This document shows positions 7,697-15,629 of a DNA stretch of 64,000 nucleotides, one piece after another. Positions within the stretch are counted from its first letter, which is position 1; each line of letters starts with the position of its first letter. Made by a program: the position numbers and the translations under genes. Source of the stretch: Aeromicrobium yanjiei (GTDB lineage: Bacteria; Actinomycetota; Actinomycetes; Propionibacteriales; Nocardioidaceae); the NCBI RefSeq assembly GCF_009649075.1, contig NZ_CP045737.1:2728001-2792000 (forward strand), given 5' to 3'. The notes under the pieces are model-generated. The model ran no database searches, was not told the DNA's origin, and saw nothing but the letters and a program-made list of their open reading frames with translations.

Positions 7697-8392
7697 ATGT
7701 CCAACGACGCGTCCGGCGACAAGTTCTCCGACATCGCCCGCGCCCTCAGCAACGAGCCGGGCGTCACGGCCACCCTCGAGAACGCGACCGCGACCGCCGT
7801 GGCGATCATCGACGGCTGCGACTACGCAGGCATCTCACTGGTCACGAAGCGCGGCGGCATCCAGACCGTCGCCCCGACACACGACATCGCCGCCCGGGCC
7901 GACCAGCTGCAGCAGGAGGCCGGCGAGGGACCCGACCTGCAGAGCATCTCCGAGCAGGAGACCATCTACGCGGAGGACCTGCTCAGCGAGGACAGGTGGC
8001 CCCAGTGGGCCAAGCGAGCCGCGGACGAGCTCGGCGTGCGCAGCGTCCTCGCGCTCCAGCTCTTCGTCGGCTCCCAGTCGCTCGGGAGCCTGAACCTGTA
8101 CTCCCGCGCACCGGGAGCGTTCCCCGTGGACCAGCGGGCGACGGCGATGGCCCTCTCGGCGCACGTCGCTGTGGCCGTCGCCGCGTCGACGCAGCAGGAC
8201 GACCTGGAGTCCGCGCTTCTCAGCCGCACGGTCATCGGCCAGGCCGAGGGCATGCTCATGCAGCTCCTGGGCATCACGGGCGACCAAGCGTTCGCGGCCC
8301 TCGTCCGCGTCTCCCAGACACGCAACATCAAGCTGCACCTCATCGCGGCCGAGATCGTCGAGCACGGCGTACGACCCGATCTCTTCGCCTGA
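7697..8392 (+). CDS. GAF and ANTAR domain-containing protein
   Basis: This 231-residue cytoplasmic sensor has an N-terminal GAF domain (about residues 20-165) and a C-terminal ANTAR RNA-binding domain (about 168-222: TVIGQAEGMLMQLLGITGDQ followed by AFAALVRVSQTRNIKLHLIA). ANTAR proteins bind paired hairpins in nascent RNA and prevent termination; the GAF domain senses a small ligand or redox state. Many actinomycetes carry dozens of such proteins. No paired-hairpin target was found next to it, so its target is probably elsewhere. The start is supported by a leaderless -10 box. Confidence 0.88.
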   Translation: MSNDASGDKFSDIARALSNEPGVTATLENATATAVAIIDGCDYAGISLVTKRGGIQTVAPTHDIAARADQLQQEAGEGPDLQSISEQETIYAEDLLSEDRWPQWAKRAADELGVRSVLALQLFVGSQSLGSLNLYSRAPGAFPVDQRATAMALSAHVAVAVAASTQQDDLESALLSRTVIGQAEGMLMQLLGITGDQAFAALVRVSQTRNIKLHLIAAEIVEHGVRPDLFA

Positions 8393-8406
8393 GTCGCAGG
8401 CGGAGG

Positions 8407-9549
8407 TCAGGCGGCGACGTACTCCATCACGATGGGTGTGCCCGGTGGGCTGGTCGACCAGTGCAGCAGGCCGTGCCCCTTGAGGTTGTGGTGTCTTCGG
8501 CACGGCGGTCCCATGTTGTCGCCGGTCGTCGGACCAACCGGGTGGGGTATTCGGTGGTCGAGATCGCAGCGTTCGGACGGCACCCTGCAGCCGGGTGCCT
8601 GGCAGACACCGTGCAGGAACCGAAGCGCCAGAGCGAGGGTGTCAGGTGCGAAACGACCCACGTACTCGTGAGAAAGGACGTCGTCGGTGACAGGGTCGAC
8701 CACGATGCGGTGCCAGAACGCGCTTCCGGTCGCGATGACGTCGGTGAGCCAGGGGGCGGGAACCGCCCAGCAGCCGTCGGTCGACTCGGCGAAACCGGGC
8801 GCAGCACCGGCGAGCACGTCGGCTGAGACGGTGACGGCAATGTTCGCGTCAACGGCTGAGGTGACGGCGTCCGAGCTGGTGCACCAGGCCACCAACAGAT
8901 CGGCCTCGCGCTGAGCGACGGTGCGGTCGTCGTCCGGGTCGGCCGGTTTGCGTGCCTCTTTGCGAAGGCGGGCCTCGATCGCGGCAGCCTCGTGGGAGGG
9001 CAGGTAGGCGTTCAGCCAGGACATGGAGTCGTCACCATGCGTGACCGTCACGCGCCGATCGGCGCGCTCCGTGTCGGCTCGTTCGACGGCCAGATCAGCC
9101 TCGACCCGCTGGACGAACCGCCGCAGCCATTGCCGCAGCTCAGCCCCGGTGTGGGAGGTCGCGTAGCCGATGACCCGGCCCTCGAGTCGGGCGATGGACT
9201 CGTCACGGTGCAGCTTCTCGATGGTCGCGCTGATGTCACTCACCCGGGAGAAGTCGATCAGCCCGTCGACGAATGCCTCCCACACCTGCGGAGTCTTCTC
9301 GCGCACGCGGTCGGCGATCGACAGTCGCAGGTGGATCTGCGCCTCGGACATCCCAGTCGCCTCACCGATCGTCAACGCGATCGCCGACCGCTCGATCTTG
9401 CGCCGCAGAGAGGACTCGATCAGGGCAGTGCGAGCCATCTCGGCGTCGCGGAAATCGACCATCCGCCCGATCGCGTACGCCTCGGCCCTGGCCTGCCAGC
9501 GCACGACGTCCGACAGGTCTTCTGTCGTCGGTGCTGTGGTGGTGGCCAT
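8407..9549 (-). CDS. DUF222 / HNH endonuclease domain protein (13E12-type)
   Basis: This 380-residue protein has an N-terminal DUF222 helical region (about 20-270) and a C-terminal HNH nuclease domain: CQAPGCRVP, then CDLDHRIPHPVGPTTGDN and CRRHHNLKG. The two Cys pairs can hold the structural zinc and DHR gives the catalytic His. Members form expanded families in actinomycete genomes and are suspected of mobility or DNA-damage roles, with no proven function. A relative lies at 54254. The -10 box TAGGTT sits 6 bases before the ATG, with GGAGGT in between. Unlike the second copy, it has no LexA box. Confidence 0.85.
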   Translation of the reverse strand: MATTTAPTTEDLSDVVRWQARAEAYAIGRMVDFRDAEMARTALIESSLRRKIERSAIALTIGEATGMSEAQIHLRLSIADRVREKTPQVWEAFVDGLIDFSRVSDISATIEKLHRDESIARLEGRVIGYATSHTGAELRQWLRRFVQRVEADLAVERADTERADRRVTVTHGDDSMSWLNAYLPSHEAAAIEARLRKEARKPADPDDDRTVAQREADLLVAWCTSSDAVTSAVDANIAVTVSADVLAGAAPGFAESTDGCWAVPAPWLTDVIATGSAFWHRIVVDPVTDDVLSHEYVGRFAPDTLALALRFLHGVCQAPGCRVPSERCDLDHRIPHPVGPTTGDNMGPPCRRHHNLKGHGLLHWSTSPPGTPIVMEYVAA

Positions 9550-9555
9550 ACCTCC

Positions 9556-9561
9556 AACCTA
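9556..9561 (-). promoter_or_regulatory. -10 box (TAGGTT) for DUF222-HNH gene
   Basis: On the minus strand TAGGTT is followed by GGAGGT and ATG. The spacing fits a leaderless start, though the 6 bases between would also serve as a ribosome site. Confidence 0.5.
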
Positions 9562-9609
9562 GAGGTCACCACCGACACCCCATCTGCCGTGATCACAGGG
9601 GAATTTCGG

Positions 9610-9683
9610 TGCTCCCGGTGGGATTCGAACCCACACTGTGACGGGTTTAAGCCATCTGCCTCTGCCAGTTGGGCTACGGGAGC
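9610..9683 (-). tRNA. tRNA with anticodon UAA and short (class I) variable loop
   Basis: A 74-nt cloverleaf can be folded: acceptor stem GCTCCCG/CGGGAGC, a D-arm with GG in the loop, anticodon stem GATGG/CCGTC around loop CTTAAAC, a 5-nt variable loop ACAGT, T-stem GTGGG/CCCAC with loop TTCGAAT, and A73. The anticodon reads UAA, which decodes the Leu codon UUA. Bacterial leucine tRNAs normally have a long variable arm; this one has the short type. The D-stem has a C-A mismatch at its inner pair and CCA is not encoded (CCG follows). It is probably reported as tRNA-Leu, but charging identity is open. Confidence 0.8.
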
Positions 9684-9782
9684 GGGTGGCCAGCCTAGCG
9701 GCGGGGCGACCTTCGCCCGGTCGGCAACCCTTCCGCGATCCTTGCGTTGCCGATAGTCTGACCATCCGGTGCGTATCACGAA

Positions 9783-10652
9783 ATGAGTTGCCTCATGCGC
9801 AACAGATCGACAGCACGAGAACTGCGGAGGCTGCTCGAGAGCTCTCGCTACGAGGTCCTGCCCACCGCGTCGATCGAGGACAAGATCCTCGCGTCGGTCC
9901 CCCGGGGCCACACGATGACGATCACCGCGTCCCCGGGCAAGGGCCTCGGCGCGACGTTGGACCTGGCCGAGCGGCTCGCCGGTCACGGATACGTGGCAGT
10001 GCCGCACCTGGCAGCCCGGATGATCAGCGGACGCGACGAGCTCGCCGAGATCGTCGCGCGCCTCCAGGCGGCCGGCATCGACAGCGTCTTCGTGCCGGCG
10101 GGCGACGCGGATGCGGTCGGCGACTACTCCGGCTCGCTGGACCTGCTGCACGACCTGACCGCGATGGGCAGCCCGTTCCGCCACGTGGGCGTGACCGGAT
10201 ATCCCGAGTCCCACCCCACCATCGCCGACGACGTCACGGTGCAGGCCATGTGGGACAAGCGCCACCACGCGACGACCCTGGTCAGCAATCTATGCTTCGA
10301 CCCCCAGCTCGTCCGCACCTGGGTACAGCGGGTGCGCTCCCGCGGTGCCGTCATGCCGCTGCTGATCGGGATGCCGGGTCCGGTCGAGCGCACCAAGCTC
10401 CTCTCGATGGCCACCAAGATCGGCGTGAGCGAGTCGACCCGCTTCCTGGCCAAGAACAAGTCCGTCTTCGCGCGGATCGCGATGCCCGGCGGCTTCAGCC
10501 CGGAGAAGTTCCTCGAGCGCATCGCCCCGACCACCCAGGAGCCGGCGTCCCACGTCGAGGGCCTCCACCTGTTCACGTTCAACCAGGTCGCCGAGACCGA
10601 GGCCTGGCGCCAGGAGCTGCTCGGGCGACTCGCGACCGCCGCGATCGCCTAG
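9783..10652 (+). CDS. Methylenetetrahydrofolate reductase-like flavoprotein
   Basis: This 289-residue protein of the MTHFR/MetF fold belongs to the divergent, short actinobacterial type. It shows TMTITASPGKGLGATLDLAE, GYVAVPHLAARM, DSVFVPAGDADAVGDY and VGVTGYPESHP, the same order as MetF barrel strands 2-6. MTHFR interconverts methylene-THF and methyl-THF using FAD. It sits tail-to-tail with the corrinoid methyltransferase operon, whose product is expected to be methyl-THF. The natural role here may be oxidation of methyl-THF rather than methionine supply (inference). A -10-like TAGTCT at 9754-9759 precedes it. An ATG at 9795 is a possible later start. Its stop overlaps that of the DUF1638 gene. 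Confidence 0.78.
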   Translation: MSCLMRNRSTARELRRLLESSRYEVLPTASIEDKILASVPRGHTMTITASPGKGLGATLDLAERLAGHGYVAVPHLAARMISGRDELAEIVARLQAAGIDSVFVPAGDADAVGDYSGSLDLLHDLTAMGSPFRHVGVTGYPESHPTIADDVTVQAMWDKRHHATTLVSNLCFDPQLVRTWVQRVRSRGAVMPLLIGMPGPVERTKLLSMATKIGVSESTRFLAKNKSVFARIAMPGGFSPEKFLERIAPTTQEPASHVEGLHLFTFNQVAETEAWRQELLGRLATAAIA

Positions 10653-11311
10653 ACCTGCAGCAACGCCCGCATCGAGCGGTCCAGCCCGCCCAGGCCGACG
10701 TCGACCTCCGTCAGTGGGAGACCGATCAGGGACGCGGCATCCACCGCCAGGGCCCGCAGCTCCGTGTCGGGCTCCTGCGCGAGCCACACCACCCGGGTGT
10801 AGTGCCCGAAGTAGTCCTCACGCAGCTCGGGGTACCGGTCGAGCCCGAGCTCCTGCACCACGGTGCGCCGGAACGAGCGCACCAGGAAGTCGGTCAGGAC
10901 GTACGTGCCGGGCTGCTGCTCGAACATCGCGCGCATCCGGTCGGGGCCACCGAGGACGTCGTAGCAGTGCAGTCCGGCCAGACGACGCACGCCGTGCCGC
11001 TCGCACACCGCGTCCAGCTCTCCGTAGGTCCCGCAGTCGGCATAGGCGATCGCCACGGTGGCGTACGCCGGTCGGAGCGTGACGAGGAGCGCCTCGACCT
11101 CGGACGCGATCAGGTGCGGGGCGTTGTGGAGCAGCGGCGGCAGTGGGTGGACGTCGACCGGCCAGTCGTGCGACCGGACGATCTCGGCCACGGGCCGGGC
11201 GATCGCCCCGCACGCGATCACGGCGGTCCGGCGGGCGTCCGCGCCGTCACGGGAAGGCGAGGAGGTCGACGAACCGGTCGTTGAAGTCCGGTCGGTCCGA
11301 GAGCTCGACAT
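10649..11311 (-). CDS. DUF1638 domain protein, corrinoid methyltransferase-associated
   Basis: This protein of 220 residues or fewer ends the leftward corrinoid operon. After a Ser/Thr-rich N-terminal tail come TAVIACGAIARPV, YADCGTYGELDAVC and LHCYDVLGGPD, the cysteine-containing DUF1638 motifs. DUF1638 genes are found repeatedly beside MttB/MtgB-type methyltransferases in anaerobes and some aerobes; no activity is known. The ATG at 11311 has a strong AAGGAGG 6 bases upstream but overlaps the activase gene by 65 bases and gives a 30-residue tail unlike the family; a GTG at 11221 is the alternative. Possible metal or corrinoid handling is speculation. Confidence 0.75.
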   Translation of the reverse strand: MSSSRTDRTSTTGSSTSSPSRDGADARRTAVIACGAIARPVAEIVRSHDWPVDVHPLPPLLHNAPHLIASEVEALLVTLRPAYATVAIAYADCGTYGELDAVCERHGVRRLAGLHCYDVLGGPDRMRAMFEQQPGTYVLTDFLVRSFRRTVVQELGLDRYPELREDYFGHYTRVVWLAQEPDTELRALAVDAASLIGLPLTEVDVGLGGLDRSMRALLQV

Positions 11312-13157
11312 ATGACACCTCCTTCAGCAGCGCCTCGGCGCCGGCCCGCTCGGCCTTGCTGAGCAGGGTCATCTTGGCGCCCTCGCCCGCCACGTTGCCG
11401 GCGCTGACGATGCGCAGGACGGGAAGCCGCGGGACGAGCCCGATCCGGATCGCGCTGGCCGGGGAGAGATAGGAGCCGAAGGAGCCCGCGAGGAGGACCT
11501 GCTGCACGTCCTGCGCCTCGACGCCCATCTCCTCCAGCAGGAGCGTCCAGCCCGTAGAGATGGCCGCCTTCGCGAACTGCAGCTCGCGGACGTCGCGCTG
11601 CGAGATGTAGGTGGACTCCGCGACGTCACCCTCGGCGCCGGCCCAGTGCAGGACGAAGACGCGCTCCTCCCCGATCTGCACGAGCCGTCCGGCGAGCTTG
11701 GGCACGAGCTCCCGGGCGGCCTCCTCGCTGATCAGCCGGCCCGACCGGTCGAGCAGACCGATCCGCACGAGCTCGGACACCGCGTCGACGAGACCCGATC
11801 CGCACAGTCCCCGGGGCTCGACGTCGCCGATGACCTGCAGCTCGACGTCCTCGGGGGTCAGCGCGACGACCTCGATCGCCCCGTCGGCGGCGCGCATCCC
11901 GCAGCGGATCTGCCCGCCCTCGAACGCCGGACCGGCCGGCGCCGCGGTGGACAGCAGGCGCTCACCGTCGCCGAGGACGATCTCGCAGTTGGTGCCGACG
12001 TCGATGAACAGGCGCAGGCGCTTGTCGCGGTCCATCCCCGAGGCCAGGGTGCCGGCCACGATGTCGCCCCCGACGTACGCGCCGAGCGAGGGCAGGACGT
12101 ACGCCGGCGCGGCCGGGTGGATCGCGACCCCGAGGTCTGCGGCCGCGAGGGTCGGGGTGGTCCGCGAGCTGAGGATGAACGGAGCGACGCCGATCGGCTC
12201 GGGATCGATGCCGAGCAGCAGGGAGACCATCGTCGCGTTGCCCGCGAGCGCGATCTCGTAGACCTGGCCGGGATCGATGCCCGCCTCGGTGCAGACGTTG
12301 TCGGTGAGCTCGGCGAGCGTGTCCTTCGCCAGCTCGGTGAGCCGCGGCAGGACGTCCGGGTCCATCATGGTGGCGCTGATGCGGGTGATCACGTCGCCGC
12401 CGAACGGCTGCTGCTTGTTGAGCATCGAGGCGACTGCCACAGGCGTGCCGGTCGTGGTGTCGAGCAGCGTCGCGACGACGGTCGTGGTGCCGAGGTCGAA
12501 CGCCAGCGCGTGATGGGTCGCCGAGGTGTCGCCCGGCTCCACGTCGATCAGCTGGTCGTCCACGATGACCGCGGTGACCTTCCAGTCAGCCGCGCGGACC
12601 ACGGTGGGGATGCGCCGCAGCGCGTGCAGGCTGACCACCGGCTCCAGGTCGTCGATGGCCGCGAGCAGCCGGTCGACGTCGGGGACCTGGTCGGACAGCG
12701 TCGGCTCGGACAGCTCGACGTACCGCTTCTGGATCGCGGGGCGCAGGATGACCTGTCGCCCCACCCCGACCGTCGCGGCCTTGGGACGGGTCGTCAGCGG
12801 CGGGATCTCGATCGACAGATCGCTGTGGACCGCCGCGAGGCACGCGAGCCGCCAGCCCTCGGCCAGCTGGTCGGGCCCGAACGCGCGCTGGTCCATGGGC
12901 GACACGGGGATCGAGCCGTCGAGGATCCTGACCTTGCACTTCTTGCACGTGCCGTGGCCACCGCACGTGGAGTCGACCGCGATGCCGTTCCAGCTGGCGG
13001 CATCGAAGACCGACACCGCGGGCGGGACGCGCACCTCCCGGTCGGCCGGGGTGAAGTGCAGCCGGAGGCGCCCCGTCCCGTCCCACTCGGGGTGGGCCGC
13101 CTGCTCGGCGTCCTCGTCGACGTGGATCGCCCGGGAGCGACGCGGCGGCTCGCTCAT
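11247..13157 (-). CDS. RamA/RACo-type reductive activase of corrinoid proteins
   Basis: This 636-residue protein couples ATP hydrolysis to electron transfer, returning an oxidised Co(II) corrinoid to Co(I). The N-terminal [2Fe-2S] ferredoxin domain has Cys65, Cys71, Cys74 and Cys106 (C-x5-C-x2-C-x31-C). The rest is the DUF4445 ASKHA ATPase with FDLGTTTVVATLLD as phosphate loop. This is the bacterial RACo layout; the C-terminal 4Fe-4S pair of archaeal RamA is absent. The ATG at 13157 shares one base with the stop of the upstream methyltransferase gene (TGATG), so the two are translationally coupled. Its presence means the corrinoid protein is used catalytically and needs repair. Confidence 0.88.
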   Translation of the reverse strand: MSEPPRRSRAIHVDEDAEQAAHPEWDGTGRLRLHFTPADREVRVPPAVSVFDAASWNGIAVDSTCGGHGTCKKCKVRILDGSIPVSPMDQRAFGPDQLAEGWRLACLAAVHSDLSIEIPPLTTRPKAATVGVGRQVILRPAIQKRYVELSEPTLSDQVPDVDRLLAAIDDLEPVVSLHALRRIPTVVRAADWKVTAVIVDDQLIDVEPGDTSATHHALAFDLGTTTVVATLLDTTTGTPVAVASMLNKQQPFGGDVITRISATMMDPDVLPRLTELAKDTLAELTDNVCTEAGIDPGQVYEIALAGNATMVSLLLGIDPEPIGVAPFILSSRTTPTLAAADLGVAIHPAAPAYVLPSLGAYVGGDIVAGTLASGMDRDKRLRLFIDVGTNCEIVLGDGERLLSTAAPAGPAFEGGQIRCGMRAADGAIEVVALTPEDVELQVIGDVEPRGLCGSGLVDAVSELVRIGLLDRSGRLISEEAARELVPKLAGRLVQIGEERVFVLHWAGAEGDVAESTYISQRDVRELQFAKAAISTGWTLLLEEMGVEAQDVQQVLLAGSFGSYLSPASAIRIGLVPRLPVLRIVSAGNVAGEGAKMTLLSKAERAGAEALLKEVSYVELSDRPDFNDRFVDLLAFP

Positions 13158-14041
13158 CAGGCGCTCGCGGCCTCCTGGGCCGCCTTCTCCGCAGCCTGGG
13201 CCGCCCGGTGCTCGGAGATCCAGGCCATGCCCCACTCGTCGTTGCCCATCACCACGTCGGCGGCGCGGACCGCACGGACCATGCGGGGGCTGCGGGCGTC
13301 CATGATCGCGGAGGTCAGGCCCGACGCGATGGCCATGGGCAGGAACGAGGCCCCGAGGTCGTCGCGACCCGGCATGCCGAACGAGTTGTTGCCCGCGCCG
13401 CATGTCGTGTTGAGCCCCCACCGCTCGCGGATCATCGAGACCGTGGTGAAGAACGAGCGGCCCACCTGGGGGTCGGCGCCGATCGGCATCGCCAGCGGGT
13501 CGATCACGATGTCCTCGATCGCGATGCCGTACTCGGTGGTCGCGACCCGCACGATCTTCTCGACCAGCGCGATGCGCTTCTCGGGCTCCATCGGGATCTC
13601 GTCGTGATCGTTGGGCAGCGCGATCACGGCCGCGTCGTACTTCTTGACCAGCGGGAGGATCGCGGCCATCCGGTCGTCCTCGGCGGTGATGGAGTTGACC
13701 AGTGCACGTCCCTCGTACGCCTTCAGGCCCGCCTCGAGCGCCTCGACGACCGAGGAGTCGATGCAGATCGGCAGATCACAGGTGCTCTGCACCAGCGTGA
13801 TCGCCCGGCCCAGCAGATCGGCTTCGTCGGTCAGGGGGACGCCCATGTTGACGTCGAGCACCATCGCTCCCCCGGCCACCTGCGCTGCGACGTCCCGCTC
13901 GATCGCGGACAGGTCGCCCGCTCGCAGCTGCTCCTGGAAGATGCGCCGCCCCGTCGGATTGATGCGCTCGCCGATGATGCAGAACTTCTGGTCGTGACCG
14001 AGCACGACCTCCTTGCTGGCCGATCGGATGACGGTGTGCAC
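13157..14041 (-). CDS. Methyltetrahydrofolate:corrinoid methyltransferase (MtgA-like)
   Basis: This 294-residue TIM-barrel protein of the dihydropteroate synthase family moves a methyl group between a corrinoid protein and tetrahydrofolate. Folate-binding motifs are IIGERINPTGR near the N-terminus, VLDVNMGVP, CIDSS, LVNSIT and CGAGNNSFGMP near the end. The last of these carries the Asn that hydrogen-bonds folate N5. The best functional match is MtgA of glycine betaine demethylation, or AcsE/MetH domain II. The start is GTG with AGGAG 8 bases up. It is the third gene of the IclR-corrinoid-methyltransferase-activase operon. Confidence 0.88.
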   Translation of the reverse strand: MHTVIRSASKEVVLGHDQKFCIIGERINPTGRRIFQEQLRAGDLSAIERDVAAQVAGGAMVLDVNMGVPLTDEADLLGRAITLVQSTCDLPICIDSSVVEALEAGLKAYEGRALVNSITAEDDRMAAILPLVKKYDAAVIALPNDHDEIPMEPEKRIALVEKIVRVATTEYGIAIEDIVIDPLAMPIGADPQVGRSFFTTVSMIRERWGLNTTCGAGNNSFGMPGRDDLGASFLPMAIASGLTSAIMDARSPRMVRAVRAADVVMGNDEWGMAWISEHRAAQAAEKAAQEAASA

Positions 14042-14069
14042 GGGGCGGCTCCTGGCTGTGGGTCGGTGG

Positions 14070-14735
14070 TCAGACCGCGACGGACGCGCGGCGCTTGGCG
14101 ATCAGGTCCTTGGCCTTCTTGACCGTGGCGGAGGCGTCCGGCGCATAGGCATCGGCGCCGACTGCGTCCGCGTACTCCTGCGTGACCGGGGCGCCGCCGA
14201 CCATGACGATCACCTGGTCGCGCATGCCCGCCTTCTCGAGGGCGTTGATGTTGGCCTTGAACATCGGCATCGTCGTGGTGAGGAACGCCGACATGCCGAC
14301 GATGTCGGGCTGGTGCTCGGTGATCGCCTCGATGAACTTCTCGGGCGCGACCTGCACGCCGAGGTCGATGACGTGGAAACCGGCGCCCTCCAGCATGATG
14401 TTGACCAGGTTCTTGCCGATGTCGTGCACGTCGCCCTTGACCGTCCCCATGAGGAACGTGCCGACCGTCTCGGCGCCGGTCTCGGCCAGCAGCGGGCGCA
14501 GCACGTCGAGCGCCCCGCTCATCGCGCGGCCGGCGATGAGCATCTCCGGGACGAAGAAGTCACCCCGCTCGAACCGGGCGCCGACTTCCTCCAGGGAGGG
14601 GATCAGCGCGTCGAACAGGAGGGTCTCAGGCCCCATCCCCATGTCGATGCCCATGGTGGTGAGCTCGAGCACCCGCGGGGCGTTGCCGACCAGCGTCTCG
14701 TCGTACAGCCCTTGCAGCACTTCGTCAGGAGTCAT
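14070..14735 (-). CDS. Corrinoid (B12-binding) protein, MtgC/MttC type
   Basis: This 221-residue methyl carrier has a helical cap domain (about 1-88) and a Rossmann B12 domain (about 90-221). GTVKGDVHDIGKNL carries His104, the lower cobalt ligand, and SAFLTTTMP and VGGAPVTQEYADAVGAD are the usual later loops. It accepts a methyl group from the MttB-family enzyme encoded divergently and passes it to the MtgA-like protein. The start overlaps the stop of the IclR gene (ATGA), so regulator and corrinoid protein are coupled. Confidence 0.92.
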   Translation of the reverse strand: MTPDEVLQGLYDETLVGNAPRVLELTTMGIDMGMGPETLLFDALIPSLEEVGARFERGDFFVPEMLIAGRAMSGALDVLRPLLAETGAETVGTFLMGTVKGDVHDIGKNLVNIMLEGAGFHVIDLGVQVAPEKFIEAITEHQPDIVGMSAFLTTTMPMFKANINALEKAGMRDQVIVMVGGAPVTQEYADAVGADAYAPDASATVKKAKDLIAKRRASVAV

Positions 14736-15490
14736 GCCGGGGATACCTTTCGTGCGTGCCGGGCGAGCAGCCCGGTCAGCCGTTGGGACTCGGCCACCAG
14801 GAGGTCACCGATGCTCTTGTGGGAGTCCTCGAGGCGGAACGCCGGACCGGACACCCCGATCGCTGCGACGACCCGCTGGTCGTCTCCGCGCACGGGAGCC
14901 GCGACCCCGTCGAGGCCCTGCTCCAGCTCGCCGCGCGTGATCGCGAACCCTCGGCCGCGCACCAGCTCCAGCTCCTCGCGGTACGCGTGGGGATCGGTGA
15001 TCGTGGCCGGCGACCTGCGCTCCATCTCCCCCCTGGGCATGGGCAGCGCCCCGAAGGCGTGCATGACCTTGCCCAGCGAGGAGCAGTGCGGGGGCACGTC
15101 GATCCCCACCCAGTTCATCGCGCCGAGCATGTAGCTGGAGTCCACCTGGGCGACCTGGACGACCGTGCCCGCCCGCGCCACCGCGAGGTTGACCGTCTCC
15201 CCCGTCGCGTCGGCGATCCGGTCGAGCGTGGGCTGGGCCGTCGCGACCAGCGCCTCGACGCGGTCGAACCGGCGCGCGTAGTGCTCGAACAACGTCCCGC
15301 CGCGGAACGCCCCGTCGGGATCGCGCTCGAGCAGGCCGTTGCGCTCCAGGCTCTGCAGCAGGCGCGACGCGGTCGACCTGGCCAGTCCGGTCTGCTCGAC
15401 GATCGAGGTGTAGGTGACCGGCTCCTCGGCGCGCACGACGAGCGACAACAGCTCGGCGGCTCGATCGAGGGACTGGGTGCCGTTGCTCAT
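14732..15490 (-). CDS. IclR family regulator (first gene of corrinoid operon)
   Basis: This 252-residue regulator has an N-terminal winged helix (EEPVTYTSIVEQTGLARSTA then SRLLQSLERNGLL) and a C-terminal IclR effector domain (DSSYMLGAMNWVG, GVAAPVRGDDQRVVAAIGVS). It is transcribed with the corrinoid methyltransferase genes, its stop overlapping the next start. It probably binds the TGGAA/TTCCA palindromes just upstream (15516-15542) and so controls both its own operon and the divergent MttB-family gene. The ligand is probably betaine or a related methylamine (inference). ATG 15490 is preferred; an upstream in-frame start lies within the operator. Confidence 0.87.
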   Translation of the reverse strand: MSNGTQSLDRAAELLSLVVRAEEPVTYTSIVEQTGLARSTASRLLQSLERNGLLERDPDGAFRGGTLFEHYARRFDRVEALVATAQPTLDRIADATGETVNLAVARAGTVVQVAQVDSSYMLGAMNWVGIDVPPHCSSLGKVMHAFGALPMPRGEMERRSPATITDPHAYREELELVRGRGFAITRGELEQGLDGVAAPVRGDDQRVVAAIGVSGPAFRLEDSHKSIGDLLVAESQRLTGLLARHARKVSPA

Positions 15491-15515
15491 CGCGGTGCGA
15501 CCTTTCGCCACATTT

Positions 15516-15542
15516 GTTCCATATTGTGGAACCACAATTCCA
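15516..15542. promoter_or_regulatory. IclR-type operator cluster between divergent methyltransferase operons
   Basis: Two overlapping palindromes are visible: GTTCCA-TATTG-TGGAAC (15516-15532) and TGGAA-CCACAA-TTCCA (15527-15542). TGGAA/TTCCA half-sites match the known IclR-family core. Position and symmetry suggest control of both the leftward regulator-corrinoid operon and the rightward MttB-family gene. Confidence 0.65.
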
Positions 15543-15629
15543 CAACTTGAGGGTAGGATCCCGAATCGCAGGGGTCAAGCACAACGGTGCAGCGATTTCT
15601 CCCGGCCCCGCTCCGTCGTTGGAGGTCCG

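Noticed and set aside
9550-9609. tRNA-associated attachment site or integrated element
   Set aside because: No integrase, no direct repeat of the tRNA 3' end and no GC shift on either side were seen.
11646-13607. Open frame of 653 codons on the plus strand over the activase and MtgA-like genes
   Set aside because: Crosses two convincing minus-strand genes and their coupled junction; Arg/Asp/His-rich with no domain.
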